The notes below the pieces were generated by a model, which saw only the letters and a program-made list of their open reading frames with translations, had not been told where the DNA came from and made no database searches. This document shows positions 26,946 through 35,495 of a stretch of DNA of 64,000 bases, one piece after another. Within the stretch, counting starts at the first letter, position 1. Each line of letters opens with the position of its first letter. The translations under genes were made by a program, and so were the position numbers. The stretch comes from VRUE01 sp963705635 (lineage in GTDB: Bacteria; Actinomycetota; Thermoleophilia; Solirubrobacterales; 70-9): NCBI GenBank assembly GCA_963705635.1, contig CAVPKH010000001.1, positions 1-64,000 on the forward strand, in the 5' to 3' direction.

Positions 26946-28136
26946 ATGCCTGATCTTCCTGACGCCGCCACCTGTTACGAGCTGCTCGCGCGAATGGCGC
27001 TGATCCGCCGCTTCGAGGAGGAGGCGGGGCGCCAATACCAGCGCGCCAAGGCCGGCGGCTTCCTGCACCTGGCGATCGGCGAGGAGGCGACGATCGTCGG
27101 CGCCGCCTCGGTGATGCGCGAGCAGGACTACCTGATCGGCACCTACCGCACCCACGGCCACGCGATCGCCCGCGGCACCGAGCCCAAGCGCGTGATGGCG
27201 GAGCTGTTCGGCCGCGTCGACGGGACCAGCGGCGGGCGCGGCGGCTCGATGCACATCTTCGACCGCGAGCACCGCTTCATGGGCGGCTACGGGATCGTCG
27301 GCGGCAACCTGCCAATCGCGGCGGGGCTGGCGCTCGCCTCCCAGTACAAGGGCGAGGACGCGGTAACCGTCTGCATGTTCGGCGACGGCGCCTCCAACGC
27401 CGGCAACTTCGGCGAGACGATGAATCTGGCGGCGCTCTGGAAGCTGCCCGTCCTCTTCCTGGTCGAGAACAACCTCTACGGGATGGGCACCGCGGTCGAG
27501 CGCCACTCGGCCCAGACCGACCTCTCGAAGAAGGCCGAGGGCTACGGCGTTCCCGGTCAGCGGATCGACGGCATGGACGTGCTGGCGGTGCGTGAGAGCG
27601 TCGCCGAGGGCATCCGCCTTGCCCGTGAAGAGCAGCGCCCGACGCTGCTCGAGGCCTTCACCTACCGCTATCGCGGCCACTCCGCCGCCGACCCCGAGGT
27701 CTACCGCGAGCGCGAGGAGGTCGAGGAGTGGCAGGAGAAGGACCCGATCGAGAATTTCGCCCGGCGCTGCATCGACGCCGGCGTTCTCGGCGAGCGCGAG
27801 GTGAACGAGGTGCGCGAGAAGGCCGAGCAGACGGTGCTGGCCGCGGTCGAGTTCGCCGACGCCTCGCCCGAGCCGGCGCTCGACACGCTCTACGAGAACC
27901 TCTACGCGGTCAGCGACAGCGAGGCCTGGTACGCGGTCGACGAGCGCAGCCCCGAGCCGCACCGGGGCGAGCGCGAGGGCAACATGCCAGCGGCGGCACG
28001 GGAGCTGGCCGAAGCGGGGGCAGCCTATGCCGGGCAGGCGGCGGAGGGGCCGCGGCCCAACCCGGCCGAGAGCGGCGACGCCCAGGAGGGGACCGAGCCG
28101 GAGGTCGCCGCGGAGCGCGAGGAGGTGGACGACTGA
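26946..28136 (+). CDS. pdhA: pyruvate dehydrogenase E1 component, alpha subunit
   Basis: Thiamine-diphosphate enzyme that decarboxylates pyruvate. The ThDP site is GDGASNAGNFGETMNLAALW followed by FLVENN; other family stretches are ALIRRFEEEAGRQYQ, GFLHLAIGEEA, YRTHGHAIARG, HIFDREHRFMGGYGIVGGNL and TYRYRGHSAADP with the catalytic histidine. The core ends at about residue 335; the last 60 residues are an Ala/Glu-rich acidic tail not usual for the family. Stop and next start overlap (TGATG). Confidence 0.93.
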   Translation: MPDLPDAATCYELLARMALIRRFEEEAGRQYQRAKAGGFLHLAIGEEATIVGAASVMREQDYLIGTYRTHGHAIARGTEPKRVMAELFGRVDGTSGGRGGSMHIFDREHRFMGGYGIVGGNLPIAAGLALASQYKGEDAVTVCMFGDGASNAGNFGETMNLAALWKLPVLFLVENNLYGMGTAVERHSAQTDLSKKAEGYGVPGQRIDGMDVLAVRESVAEGIRLAREEQRPTLLEAFTYRYRGHSAADPEVYREREEVEEWQEKDPIENFARRCIDAGVLGEREVNEVREKAEQTVLAAVEFADASPEPALDTLYENLYAVSDSEAWYAVDERSPEPHRGEREGNMPAAARELAEAGAAYAGQAAEGPRPNPAESGDAQEGTEPEVAAEREEVDD

Positions 28137-29125
28137 TGGCGACGCTGCGGATGCGGGAGGCGCTGCGCGACGCGATGGCGGAGGAGATGCGGCGCGACGA
28201 GGCGGTCCTCATCATGGGTGAGGACGTCGGCGTCTTCCAGGGAGCCTTCAAGGTGACCGACGGCCTGCTCGACGAGTTTGGCGAGCGCCGGGTGCGCGAC
28301 ACGCCGATCTCCGAGAACACGATCGTCGGCGCCGGGGTCGGCGCGGCGATGGCCGGCCTGCGACCGATCGTCGAGCTGATGACGGTCAACTTCTCGCTGC
28401 TGGCGCTTGACCAGATCGTCAACCACGCCGCCGCGATCCCCTACATGTTCAACGGCCATGCGCAGGTGCCGATGGTGATCCGGATGCCGGGCGGCGGCGG
28501 CCACCAGCTCGGCCCCACCCACTCGCACAGCTTCGAGGCGCTCTTCCTGCAGGTGCCGGGGCTGCTGGTCGCCTGCCCGACGACGCCGGCAGACGGCAAG
28601 GCGCTGCTGAAGGCGGCGATCCGCGACGACAACCCGGTCGTCTTCATCGAGCACGAGAACCTCTACGGGCGCCGCGGAGAGGTTGCCGATGACGGCGACG
28701 AGGTGCTGCGCTTCGGCGAGGCGGCGGTGCGGCGCGAGGGCTCCGACGTGACCATCGTCGGCATCCTCAAGATGGCCCACGTCGCCCAGGACGCGGCGCG
28801 AGCGCTCTCCCAAGAGCACGGGGTCGAGGCCGAGGTGATCGACCCGCGCACCCTGCGCCCGCTCGACCTCGACACGATCCTCACCTCGGTGCGCAAGACC
28901 AACCGGGCGGTGATCGTCGAGGAGGGCTGGCCGCACGGCGGCGTCGGCGCCAACCTGGCGACGCTGATCACCGAGCAGGCCTTCGACCACCTCGACGCGC
29001 CGGTGCAGCGGGTCACCGGCGCCGACGTGCACATGCCCTACTCCAGGAGGCTGGAGCAGGCCGCGATACCGCACGAGGAGCACGTCGTGAAGGCGGCGCT
29101 GGCAACCCTGGAGGGCTCGATCTGA
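28136..29125 (+). CDS. pdhB: pyruvate dehydrogenase E1 component, beta subunit
   Basis: 329 residues, the partner of the alpha subunit. Family motifs: REALRDAMAEEMRRDEAVLI, MGEDVGVFQGAFKVTDGL, RVRDTPISENTIVGAGVGAA, HQLGPTHSHSFEALFLQVPG and the C-terminal transketolase domain with LRPLDLDTILTSVRKTNRAV and EEGWPHGGVGA. It overlaps pdhA and pdhC by one to three bases on each side, so the three genes are translated together. Confidence 0.93.
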   Translation: MATLRMREALRDAMAEEMRRDEAVLIMGEDVGVFQGAFKVTDGLLDEFGERRVRDTPISENTIVGAGVGAAMAGLRPIVELMTVNFSLLALDQIVNHAAAIPYMFNGHAQVPMVIRMPGGGGHQLGPTHSHSFEALFLQVPGLLVACPTTPADGKALLKAAIRDDNPVVFIEHENLYGRRGEVADDGDEVLRFGEAAVRREGSDVTIVGILKMAHVAQDAARALSQEHGVEAEVIDPRTLRPLDLDTILTSVRKTNRAVIVEEGWPHGGVGANLATLITEQAFDHLDAPVQRVTGADVHMPYSRRLEQAAIPHEEHVVKAALATLEGSI

Positions 29126-30468
29126 TGGCCGAGGTGGTGATGCCGCGGCTCTCGGACTCGATGGAGGAGGGCACCGTCCTGCAGTGGCTGAAGCAGGTCG
29201 GGGACGTGATCGCGGTCGGGGACGAGCTGGTGGAGATCGAGACCGACAAGGCGAACATGGCCTACGAAGCCGATGTTGCGGGGAAGCTCGAAGAGATCCT
29301 GGTGCAGGAGGGTGAGACGGTCGCTATCGGGACCCCGATTGCGCGGGTGGGGGGCTCGAATGGGGAGGGCCGGGACGGGCAAGAGACCGAGCGCTCGGCC
29401 GCGGGTCCTGTCGCCGCAGGGGACCCACCGCCCCCTGCGGTAGCTAAAGCTTCCTCGGGGGCGGTACCCCCTACGGCGCCACCCGCGGACGAGACCGGTG
29501 GCGAGCCGCCTGAGAGTTCCAACGGAAGCGACCGTCCGAAGGCGTCACCCGTCGCTCGGAGGATCGCCAAGGAGAAGCAGCTTGATCTCTCCAAGCTTCA
29601 GGGCTCGGGTCCTGGCGGACGAATCGTCAAGGCGGACGTCGAGAAAGCGGCTGCTTCCGCGGGTGGCGCGGCGGGGGGGGTCCCCCGCGGCGCGGAGCGG
29701 CGTCCAGCCGCGAGCACCGTGGGGGAGCCCGCCGCGACAGGACCCGCGGCCGAGGCGGTCGGTCCCGAAACCGCCAAGGGGACCGTCAGCTACGAAGAGC
29801 TGTCGAAGCTCCAGTCGACGATCTCACGGCGGATGGCCGAGTCGAAGGCGACGGCGCCGCACTTCTACCTGGAGGCGGAGATCGACATGAGCCGGCTCGT
29901 CGCGGCGCGGGCGCAGATCAAGGCCGGAGCCGGCGAGGGCGACGTCGTCCCGTCCTTCAACGACATGGTCGTCAAGGCCTGTGCGCTGGCGCTGCGCGAG
30001 CACCCGCGGGCCAATGGCGCTTACCGCGACGGCAGGTTCGAGCTCTACTCGCGGGTCAACGTCGGGGTCGCGGTCTCAGCCCGCGACGCGCTGGTGGTGC
30101 CGACCGTGTTCGACGCCGACAAGAAGAACCTCACCCAAATCGCCGCCGACGCGCGGGCGCTGGCGCAGCGGGTGCGGGACGGGCAGATCACGCCGCCGGA
30201 GCTCTCGGGGGCGACCTTCACCGTCTCCAACCTGGGGATGTTCGGGATCGACAGCTTTGCCGCCGTGATCAACCCGCCGCAGGCGGCGATCCTGGCCGTG
30301 GGCGCGATCAGCGAGCGCCCGGTCGTCGGCGATGGCGGGATCGGCACGGCCCACCTGATGCGGGTCAACCTCGCCTGCGATCACCGCATCCTCTACGGCG
30401 CCCCCGCCGCCGAATTCCTCGCTCGGGTCCGGGCGCTGCTCGAAGAGCCGCTGTCGCTCGCCCTCTGA
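29125..30468 (+). CDS. pdhC: dihydrolipoamide acyltransferase (E2) of the pyruvate dehydrogenase complex
   Basis: One N-terminal lipoyl domain (lysine in VEIETDKANMAYEADVAGKL), a long Gly/Ala/Pro linker, an E1/E3-binding domain (ASPVARRIAKEKQLDLSKLQ, GPGGRIVKADVE) and a C-terminal acyltransferase domain of about 230 residues (ISRRMAESKATAPHFYLEAE, FTVSNLGMFGIDSFAAVINP). 447 residues in total. The catalytic motif normally DHRxxDG reads DHRILYG here: His is kept, the usual Asp is Tyr. Lipoate for the lysine would come from lipB-lipA 1.8 kb downstream. Confidence 0.9.
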   Translation: MAEVVMPRLSDSMEEGTVLQWLKQVGDVIAVGDELVEIETDKANMAYEADVAGKLEEILVQEGETVAIGTPIARVGGSNGEGRDGQETERSAAGPVAAGDPPPPAVAKASSGAVPPTAPPADETGGEPPESSNGSDRPKASPVARRIAKEKQLDLSKLQGSGPGGRIVKADVEKAAASAGGAAGGVPRGAERRPAASTVGEPAATGPAAEAVGPETAKGTVSYEELSKLQSTISRRMAESKATAPHFYLEAEIDMSRLVAARAQIKAGAGEGDVVPSFNDMVVKACALALREHPRANGAYRDGRFELYSRVNVGVAVSARDALVVPTVFDADKKNLTQIAADARALAQRVRDGQITPPELSGATFTVSNLGMFGIDSFAAVINPPQAAILAVGAISERPVVGDGGIGTAHLMRVNLACDHRILYGAPAAEFLARVRALLEEPLSLAL

Positions 30469-30519
30469 CGGCGCCAGCGCGCCAGCGCAGACCGAGTCGG
30501 AGCCGGTGAAACCGCCGGC

Positions 30520-32163
30520 CTAGCCTTCGTCCGAGCAGACCCGGTGACGACCGAGAAGCGCGGCGGTGCTGAAGTCGGTGCTGACGTGGATCGAGCCGGG
30601 ACGATCCGTTTCGACCACGGTCCAGATCCCCTTCTCCCGCAGGCAGGCGCCGGCGCCGGCGCCGGCGACGATCCAGTAGGGGTTGAAGTGGATGCGGAGG
30701 AGGAAGCGGCCCGCTTGCGGCACCTGCAGGTCGTACCAGTCGGCCCCGATCGAGGAGAGGCTGGCGGGGGGGTCGACCAAGCCCTCGGCATCGCGCACCG
30801 CGTAGAGGCGCCAGTCGCTGTTGCTCCAGACCTGGTCTAGATAGGGCAAGCCACCCCTGATCAGCGCCGCCTCGCGGCGGGCCAGGTAGTCGAGCGGCGC
30901 CTTCGGCAGGGCGACGTAGCTCACCCCCTGCCCATCCAGCCAGCCGCGGTAGGAGGCCGGTGCGAGGCTGGCGCGGAAGCGGAGTTCGCTGGTTTCCTGC
31001 TGGCGCTCCCAGCCGCGCGCCAGGAGGAACTTCGGCGCCACGTAGTAGACCTCCCAGCGGTCCCGCGTCGGCGGGATCTCGATCCGCACCGGCGAGCCGG
31101 CGGTCCGCTCCCTCAGCGCCCCGAGCAGCGGGGTGTAGAAGCTGCGCTGCACGGACGGGTCGGCGGTCGCTCCCGAGACGTCGCGGATCGCCCCGTGCCA
31201 CTGCCAGTAGAGCAGCGGCAGCGCCAGCACCGCGAGGACCAGGCGGCGGCGAGGGCCGGCCAAGCCGAGGGCCAGGACGGGAGCCGCGGCGAGATTGCTG
31301 AGCCGCACGATGTTGCCGCCGAGCGCGTTCGGCACCGCGAAGACGCAGACCACGGCGCCGGCGTAGAGGGCGACGCCGCAGCGCAGCAGGCGCTCCTTCC
31401 GGGGCAGGGCGAAGTAGACGAACAGGGTGACCGCCAGCGTCCCGGCCAGGCTGGAGAAGACGAAGGGCTCCGGTCCCGAGGTCGGGAAGGCGAGGGCGAG
31501 GAGCGCGGCCGGGGCCCCGGCCGCCAGCGCCAGGCCGACCCCACGCCGACGGTCGCCGGACAGCACCAGCGCCGCTCCGATCAAGACGAGGAAGAAACCC
31601 GCGACCGGGCTGCTGAACGAGGTTGCCACGGCCAGGATCAGGGCGAGCAGCGAACGCTCCCGGTCGAGGGCGACCAGGGCCGCGAGGCCAACCGCGACGC
31701 CGAGCACGAAGGTCAGCCTGCCGCTGAGTAGCATCGCGACGATGCCGGACCCGAACCAGAGGGTCGCGAGGGGGGCGCGCGACTCGTAGCGATGGCGAGC
31801 CAGCACGCCGAACAGGCCCGTCGCCGCGACGGCTGCGAGGCCACCGACGGCGCGCGCCCCCACCGCCGCGCCGAGCGGCGGGAAGAGGACGCTGTAGCCG
31901 AGCAGGTAGTGGCCTCCGTACCAGTAGTTGTTCCAGGTCAGGAAGCCATCGGAGGCGAAGAGCTGGCAGCGGAAGAGCTGGGCGGCAAGGTCGACGCTGG
32001 GCGGTCGCAGCGCCATGTAGGCGGCCACCGCGAAGAGGATCGGGGCGAGGACGCCGAGCCAGGTGAGGCGTGGGCGCGAGAGCGCCGTGGCACGGCCGTC
32101 TGGCCCCGGTTCCAAGAGCGGGCTGGCTTCGAATCCGGTGTCTGGCCAGGGGTTGAACGACAT
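30520..32163 (-). CDS. large integral membrane protein with C-terminal extracytoplasmic domain, glycosyltransferase-C-like layout
   Basis: About 547 residues from ATG 32,163 (a longer in-frame start adds only Arg/Pro-rich residues). Roughly ten membrane spans fill residues 35-330, among them WLGVLAPILFAVAAYMALRP, LLALILAVATSFSSPVAGFF and LVLAVLALPLLYWQWHGAIR; the loop QLFRCQLFASDGFLTWNNYW carries an Asp and aromatic residues after the first span, as in GT-C enzymes. The last 220 residues are soluble (YYVAPKFLLARGWERQQETS, FLLRIHFNPYWIVAGAGAGA). It could be a polyprenyl-linked sugar transferase; there is no firm motif. Confidence 0.65.
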   Translation of the reverse strand: MSFNPWPDTGFEASPLLEPGPDGRATALSRPRLTWLGVLAPILFAVAAYMALRPPSVDLAAQLFRCQLFASDGFLTWNNYWYGGHYLLGYSVLFPPLGAAVGARAVGGLAAVAATGLFGVLARHRYESRAPLATLWFGSGIVAMLLSGRLTFVLGVAVGLAALVALDRERSLLALILAVATSFSSPVAGFFLVLIGAALVLSGDRRRGVGLALAAGAPAALLALAFPTSGPEPFVFSSLAGTLAVTLFVYFALPRKERLLRCGVALYAGAVVCVFAVPNALGGNIVRLSNLAAAPVLALGLAGPRRRLVLAVLALPLLYWQWHGAIRDVSGATADPSVQRSFYTPLLGALRERTAGSPVRIEIPPTRDRWEVYYVAPKFLLARGWERQQETSELRFRASLAPASYRGWLDGQGVSYVALPKAPLDYLARREAALIRGGLPYLDQVWSNSDWRLYAVRDAEGLVDPPASLSSIGADWYDLQVPQAGRFLLRIHFNPYWIVAGAGAGACLREKGIWTVVETDRPGSIHVSTDFSTAALLGRHRVCSDEG

Positions 32164-32283
32164 GGGCGCCAATGTGCCACCCGGCGGCCCTCCGCAGAGC
32201 CCCAGCCGGGGGCACCGCGACGGACTTCGGACCGAGCGTCGGCAGGCGGAAGAAGGATAGTGCGCCGGCATGCGACGATTTCA

Positions 32284-33060
32284 ATGGTGAGTCCCGAAAT
32301 CCTGGTTATTCGCTGTGGCCTGGTCCCGTACGAGGAGGCACAGGCGATGCAGCGCTGGCTCGAGACCGCGCGCCAGGAGGGGGCGATCCCGGACGTGCTG
32401 CTGCTGCTCGAGCACCCGCCCGTGTACACCCGCGGCCGGCGCTCGGGGGCAGAGGAGCTGCCGATGGCGATTGAGTGGTACGAGATGCAGGGGATCGAAG
32501 TGCGCGAAACCGACCGCGGCGGCCGCGTCACCTACCACGGGCCGGGGCAGCTGGTCGCCTACCCGATCGTCGACCTGAAGCCCTACGACGACGACGTCCA
32601 CGAGTACGTGCGCCGGCTCGAGCGGGTGGCGATCTCAGCGCTCGGCGAACACGGCGTCGTGGCGCAGACGCTCAAGGGCCTGACCGGCGTCTGGACCGAG
32701 GGTGAGCCGCCGCTGCCGGGCCGGCCGGCCGAGAGGGCGCAGGCGACGGACGGGATCGGCCCGACGCCGCGCGAGGCGCGCAAGATCGGCTCGATCGGGG
32801 TCCACGTCAGCCGCGGCGTCACCACCCACGGGCTGGCGATCAACGTCAACAACGACCTGCAGCCGTTCGAGTGGGTCGTGCCCTGCGGGATCGAGGGCTG
32901 CCAGGTGACGTCGCTAAGCCGCGAGCTGGGCGCGGAGCAGAGCCTCGGGGCCTTCACCACCAGCGTCGCCGACAACTTCACCGACGTCTTCGAGCGCGCT
33001 CCCGTCGCGACCGACCCGGGCGCCCTGGGACTCGACCGCGCTAGGCTCGGCGCCGCATGA
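32284..33060 (+). CDS. lipB: octanoyl-ACP:protein N-octanoyltransferase (LipB)
   Basis: Moves octanoate from ACP to the lipoyl lysine of E2 and GcvH. Family motifs: LLLLEHPPVYTRGRR, DRGGRVTYHGPGQLVAYPIV, RKIGSIGVHVSRGVTTHGLA with the catalytic lysine, and PCGIEGCQVTSL with the catalytic cysteine. It has an insert of about 25 residues (EGEPPLPGRPAERAQATDGI) before the lysine motif. 258 residues from ATG 32,284; the stop overlaps lipA (ATGA). Confidence 0.94.
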   Translation: MVSPEILVIRCGLVPYEEAQAMQRWLETARQEGAIPDVLLLLEHPPVYTRGRRSGAEELPMAIEWYEMQGIEVRETDRGGRVTYHGPGQLVAYPIVDLKPYDDDVHEYVRRLERVAISALGEHGVVAQTLKGLTGVWTEGEPPLPGRPAERAQATDGIGPTPREARKIGSIGVHVSRGVTTHGLAINVNNDLQPFEWVVPCGIEGCQVTSLSRELGAEQSLGAFTTSVADNFTDVFERAPVATDPGALGLDRARLGAA

Positions 33061-34028
33061 GCGAGCCGACCACCGAGGCAGCGGAGCGCGTCCACGTCAC
33101 CCGCTCCCGGGCCAAGCCGGGCGGGACCGCGGCCGAGAGCGGCGGCACCGTTCCCTTCCGCCGCGCCCGCAAGCCGCCCTGGCTGAAGGTGCCGGCGCCG
33201 GGCGGGCCGACCTACCGCCGGCTCAAGTCGATGATCGGCTCCGACAACCTGCACACGGTCTGCGAGGAGGCGAACTGCCCCAACGTCGGCGAGTGCTGGG
33301 AGCGCGGAACGGCGACCTTCATGATCCTCGGCGACGTCTGCACGCGGCGCTGCGGCTTTTGCAACGTGAAGACCGGGGTGCCGACCTGGAACGACCCGCT
33401 GGAGCCGCTGCGGGTCGCCAACCAGGTGAAGAAGATGGGGCTGCGCCACGCCGTCGTCACCTCGGTCGACCGCGACGACCTGCCCGACTACGGGGCGAGC
33501 GCCTTCGTCGGCGTGATCCGCTCGATCCGCATGCAGGCGCCGGGCTGCAAGGTCGAGATCCTCACCCCCGACTTCCGCGGCCAGGAGATGCCGCTGGCCA
33601 AGGTGATCCACGAGCGGCCCGACGTCTTCAACCACAACGTCGAGACGGTGCCGCGGCTCTACCCGGTGGCGCGCCGCGGCTCCAAGTTCCTGCGCTCGGC
33701 CCGGGTGCTGAGGATGGCGAAGGAGATGGGCGGTGCCGACGTCGTCACCAAGTCGGGGCTGATGGTCGGCCTCGGGGAGAGCTTCGAGGAGATGGTCGAG
33801 ACCTTCGGCATCCTGCGCGAGCACCGCGTCCAGGTCCTCACCGTCGGCCAGTACCTGCGCCCGACCGAGAACCACCTTCCCGTCGTTCGCTACTGGCACC
33901 CGGAGGAGTTCGAGGCGCTGGAGAAGGCGGCCTATGAGCTCGGCTTCGAGTCGGTGGCGTCGGGCCCGCTGGTGCGCAGCAGCTACCACGCGGACCAGAA
34001 CCTGCCCGAGCGCGCCCTCGCCGGCTGA
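33057..34028 (+). CDS. lipA: lipoyl synthase (LipA)
   Basis: Radical-SAM enzyme that inserts two sulfurs into octanoyl groups. The auxiliary-cluster cysteines are in CEEANCPNVGECW, the radical-SAM cluster in CTRRCGFCNVKTG, and the C-terminal serine ligand is in RSSYHADQ. Also GLMVGLGESFEEM and VTSVDRDDLPDYGASAF. 323 residues with an extended Arg-rich N-terminus. ATGA overlap with lipB; together they finish the lipoate cofactor for the nearby E2. Confidence 0.95.
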   Translation: MSEPTTEAAERVHVTRSRAKPGGTAAESGGTVPFRRARKPPWLKVPAPGGPTYRRLKSMIGSDNLHTVCEEANCPNVGECWERGTATFMILGDVCTRRCGFCNVKTGVPTWNDPLEPLRVANQVKKMGLRHAVVTSVDRDDLPDYGASAFVGVIRSIRMQAPGCKVEILTPDFRGQEMPLAKVIHERPDVFNHNVETVPRLYPVARRGSKFLRSARVLRMAKEMGGADVVTKSGLMVGLGESFEEMVETFGILREHRVQVLTVGQYLRPTENHLPVVRYWHPEEFEALEKAAYELGFESVASGPLVRSSYHADQNLPERALAG

Positions 34029-34316
34029 CTAAGAGGCGGAGAGCAGTTCGCGCCGCGTCATCTCGCGGGCGAAGGCGACGACGTCGTCGAGGGCGCGGCC
34101 TTCGTCGATCTCGAAGCGCTCGGCGAGGCCGCGGGCCAGCTCACTCACCGGGCGAGGCCGCTCGAGCTGCTCCCAGATCCAGGCGCCGGTCGAGTTGAGC
34201 CGCAGGGCGATGCCGGCATCGACATCGAGCAGCACCGTCTCCTCGGGCACGTCACCGTAGACGGCGCGCTCCGTGCGCCGCAGCGTGGTCTTGATTTCGA
34301 TCTGCGTTCCCCTCAC
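34029..34316 (-). CDS. PqqD-like RiPP recognition element protein
   Basis: A 95-residue stand-alone PqqD-fold protein from a GTG start: VYGDVPEETVLLDVDAGIAL, RLNSTGAWIWEQLERPRPVS and a C-terminal helical part FEIDEGRALDDVVAFAREMT. PqqD-like proteins bind the leader of ribosomally made peptides and hand it to modifying enzymes; in lasso-peptide clusters the stand-alone B1 protein does this. It ends one base after lipA (convergent) and is divergent from a 46-residue peptide gene with a matching leader-type motif. Confidence 0.85.
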   Translation of the reverse strand: MRGTQIEIKTTLRRTERAVYGDVPEETVLLDVDAGIALRLNSTGAWIWEQLERPRPVSELARGLAERFEIDEGRALDDVVAFAREMTRRELLSAS

Positions 34317-34412
34317 GGCCCATACCCTATGACCGCGCGAGCGCCCAGTATGGGTTCGAGGTTAAGAATCGAGCTAGACTCCGCCTGGGTTTCAACGAAA
34401 TAGGGGAGGAAT

Positions 34413-34553
34413 ATGAGCGGGAAGCAGCCCGAGTCCTACGAGGCGCCGACGGTCGAGGAGATCGACGCCGATGTCAAGCCGATCGCCACAGCAGCTGGCG
34501 TTCCCGTCAGCGTCACGCAGGTGGCCTGGAACCGGACCGGGGGGTCTAGCTGA
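34413..34553 (+). CDS. 46-residue peptide with lasso-type leader motif, candidate RiPP precursor
   Basis: ATG follows GGGGAGGA by two bases. The peptide reads MSGKQPESYEAPTVEEIDAD then VKPIATAAGV and PVSVTQVAWNRTGGSS. SYEAPTVEEI matches the YxxPxh motif (h hydrophobic) that PqqD-like B1 proteins recognise in lasso leaders of actinobacteria. If residue T27 or A28-G29 marks the cleavage area, the core would be the C-terminal 17-19 residues, but no lasso cyclase (AsnB-like) or B2 protease gene is in the window. The divergent pqqD-like gene is 96 bases away. No similar-size ribosomal or regulatory peptide is known to me. Confidence 0.6.
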   Translation: MSGKQPESYEAPTVEEIDADVKPIATAAGVPVSVTQVAWNRTGGSS

Positions 34554-34556
34554 AGG

Positions 34557-35495
34557 TCAGATTCTCCGCAGCAACTCGGCCTTCTTCGCAGCGAACTCCT
34601 CGGCGGTGAGCACACCGGCGTCGAGCAGCTCCTGGATGCGCCGGAGGCCCTCATAGGGATCTTCGTCCCGATGACCGGCGCCGTTGTCCGCCGGCGCCTC
34701 GTCAAGACCGTCCGATTTCATCGCGCGGGCGAGTCCCATCACCGCTGACTCGAGCTCCGCCACGGCGCTGCCAAGGTCCTTGTCCCCTTTTGCGGGCAGG
34801 GTCTCCGCCCAGAGATCGCGCTTCGGCTCGAAGCCCTCGAGCCGGCTGGGTGCGAGGCCGTAGATCCCGCCGCAATACCAGACAGCGCTTTCGTCGGCGA
34901 TGGCTCGCTCGAGCGCTGCGAAGAGCTCTGGGGCGTCCTCCTCGAGGGCGAGCTCAGCGGAGATGTGGTCGATGCTGGCCAAGCCGACCTCGCCGAGGAA
35001 GTTGACGATTTCGCCCTCGATGCGCCGAATATGAGGTGTGTCGAGGAGCTGGAGGTCGGCCCACTCGGTCGTGTCCCATTTGATCCCGCGGAAGGTGACC
35101 CCAGTCCGCCGGATGTATCCGTCGGCCCGCGCCATGTCCATCGCGGCCTTGAATGCCGAGTCGTCTTTTCCCGCCGCTCCAACAGCTGCGGCGATTTCCT
35201 CACCAGTGGCTTCCCGCACGCGCTGCAGGTGCGCGACGACGGCCTTCGCCATCTGCTCTGCCGGGCTGCCTCGAAGAGCGCGGTCGACCGCCGCCTCCCA
35301 GGTCGCCGGGGGGTCGCTTGCGCTTCGCTCCGCGGTCGCCGCGACCTTCACCGCCATGATCGCGGCGACGGCCCTTCGGCCCTGCTCCTGGACCAGGGCT
35401 CGTTCCTCCGACGGCAGCGAGTTCCACTTCCGAACCAACGAGTAGCCGCGCTTCAGCGTCGGCAAGGCGCGCGTGGCGTAGAGGGCGAGGATCAC
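34557..35495 (-). CDS. hypothetical protein with C-terminal SHOCT domain
   Basis: About 312 residues from a GTG that overlaps the upstream stop (GTGA). The N-terminus has a weak hydrophobic start (ILALYATRALPTLKRGYSLV), the middle looks like a winged-helix region (AKAVVAHLQRVREATGEEIA, FKAAMDMARADGYIRRTGVT), and the last 35 residues are a SHOCT domain (DPYEGLRRIQELLDAGVLTA, EEFAAKKAELLRRI), a short element common at the ends of actinobacterial proteins that promotes self-association. Its stop is 4 bases from the end of the candidate precursor gene, convergent. Function unknown. Confidence 0.7.
   Translation of the reverse strand: MILALYATRALPTLKRGYSLVRKWNSLPSEERALVQEQGRRAVAAIMAVKVAATAERSASDPPATWEAAVDRALRGSPAEQMAKAVVAHLQRVREATGEEIAAAVGAAGKDDSAFKAAMDMARADGYIRRTGVTFRGIKWDTTEWADLQLLDTPHIRRIEGEIVNFLGEVGLASIDHISAELALEEDAPELFAALERAIADESAVWYCGGIYGLAPSRLEGFEPKRDLWAETLPAKGDKDLGSAVAELESAVMGLARAMKSDGLDEAPADNGAGHRDEDPYEGLRRIQELLDAGVLTAEEFAAKKAELLRRI

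Noticed and set aside
30365..32284. 639-codon minus-strand frame over the membrane-protein gene
   Set aside because: Arg/Pro/Gly-rich shadow; the neighbouring frame has about ten membrane spans.
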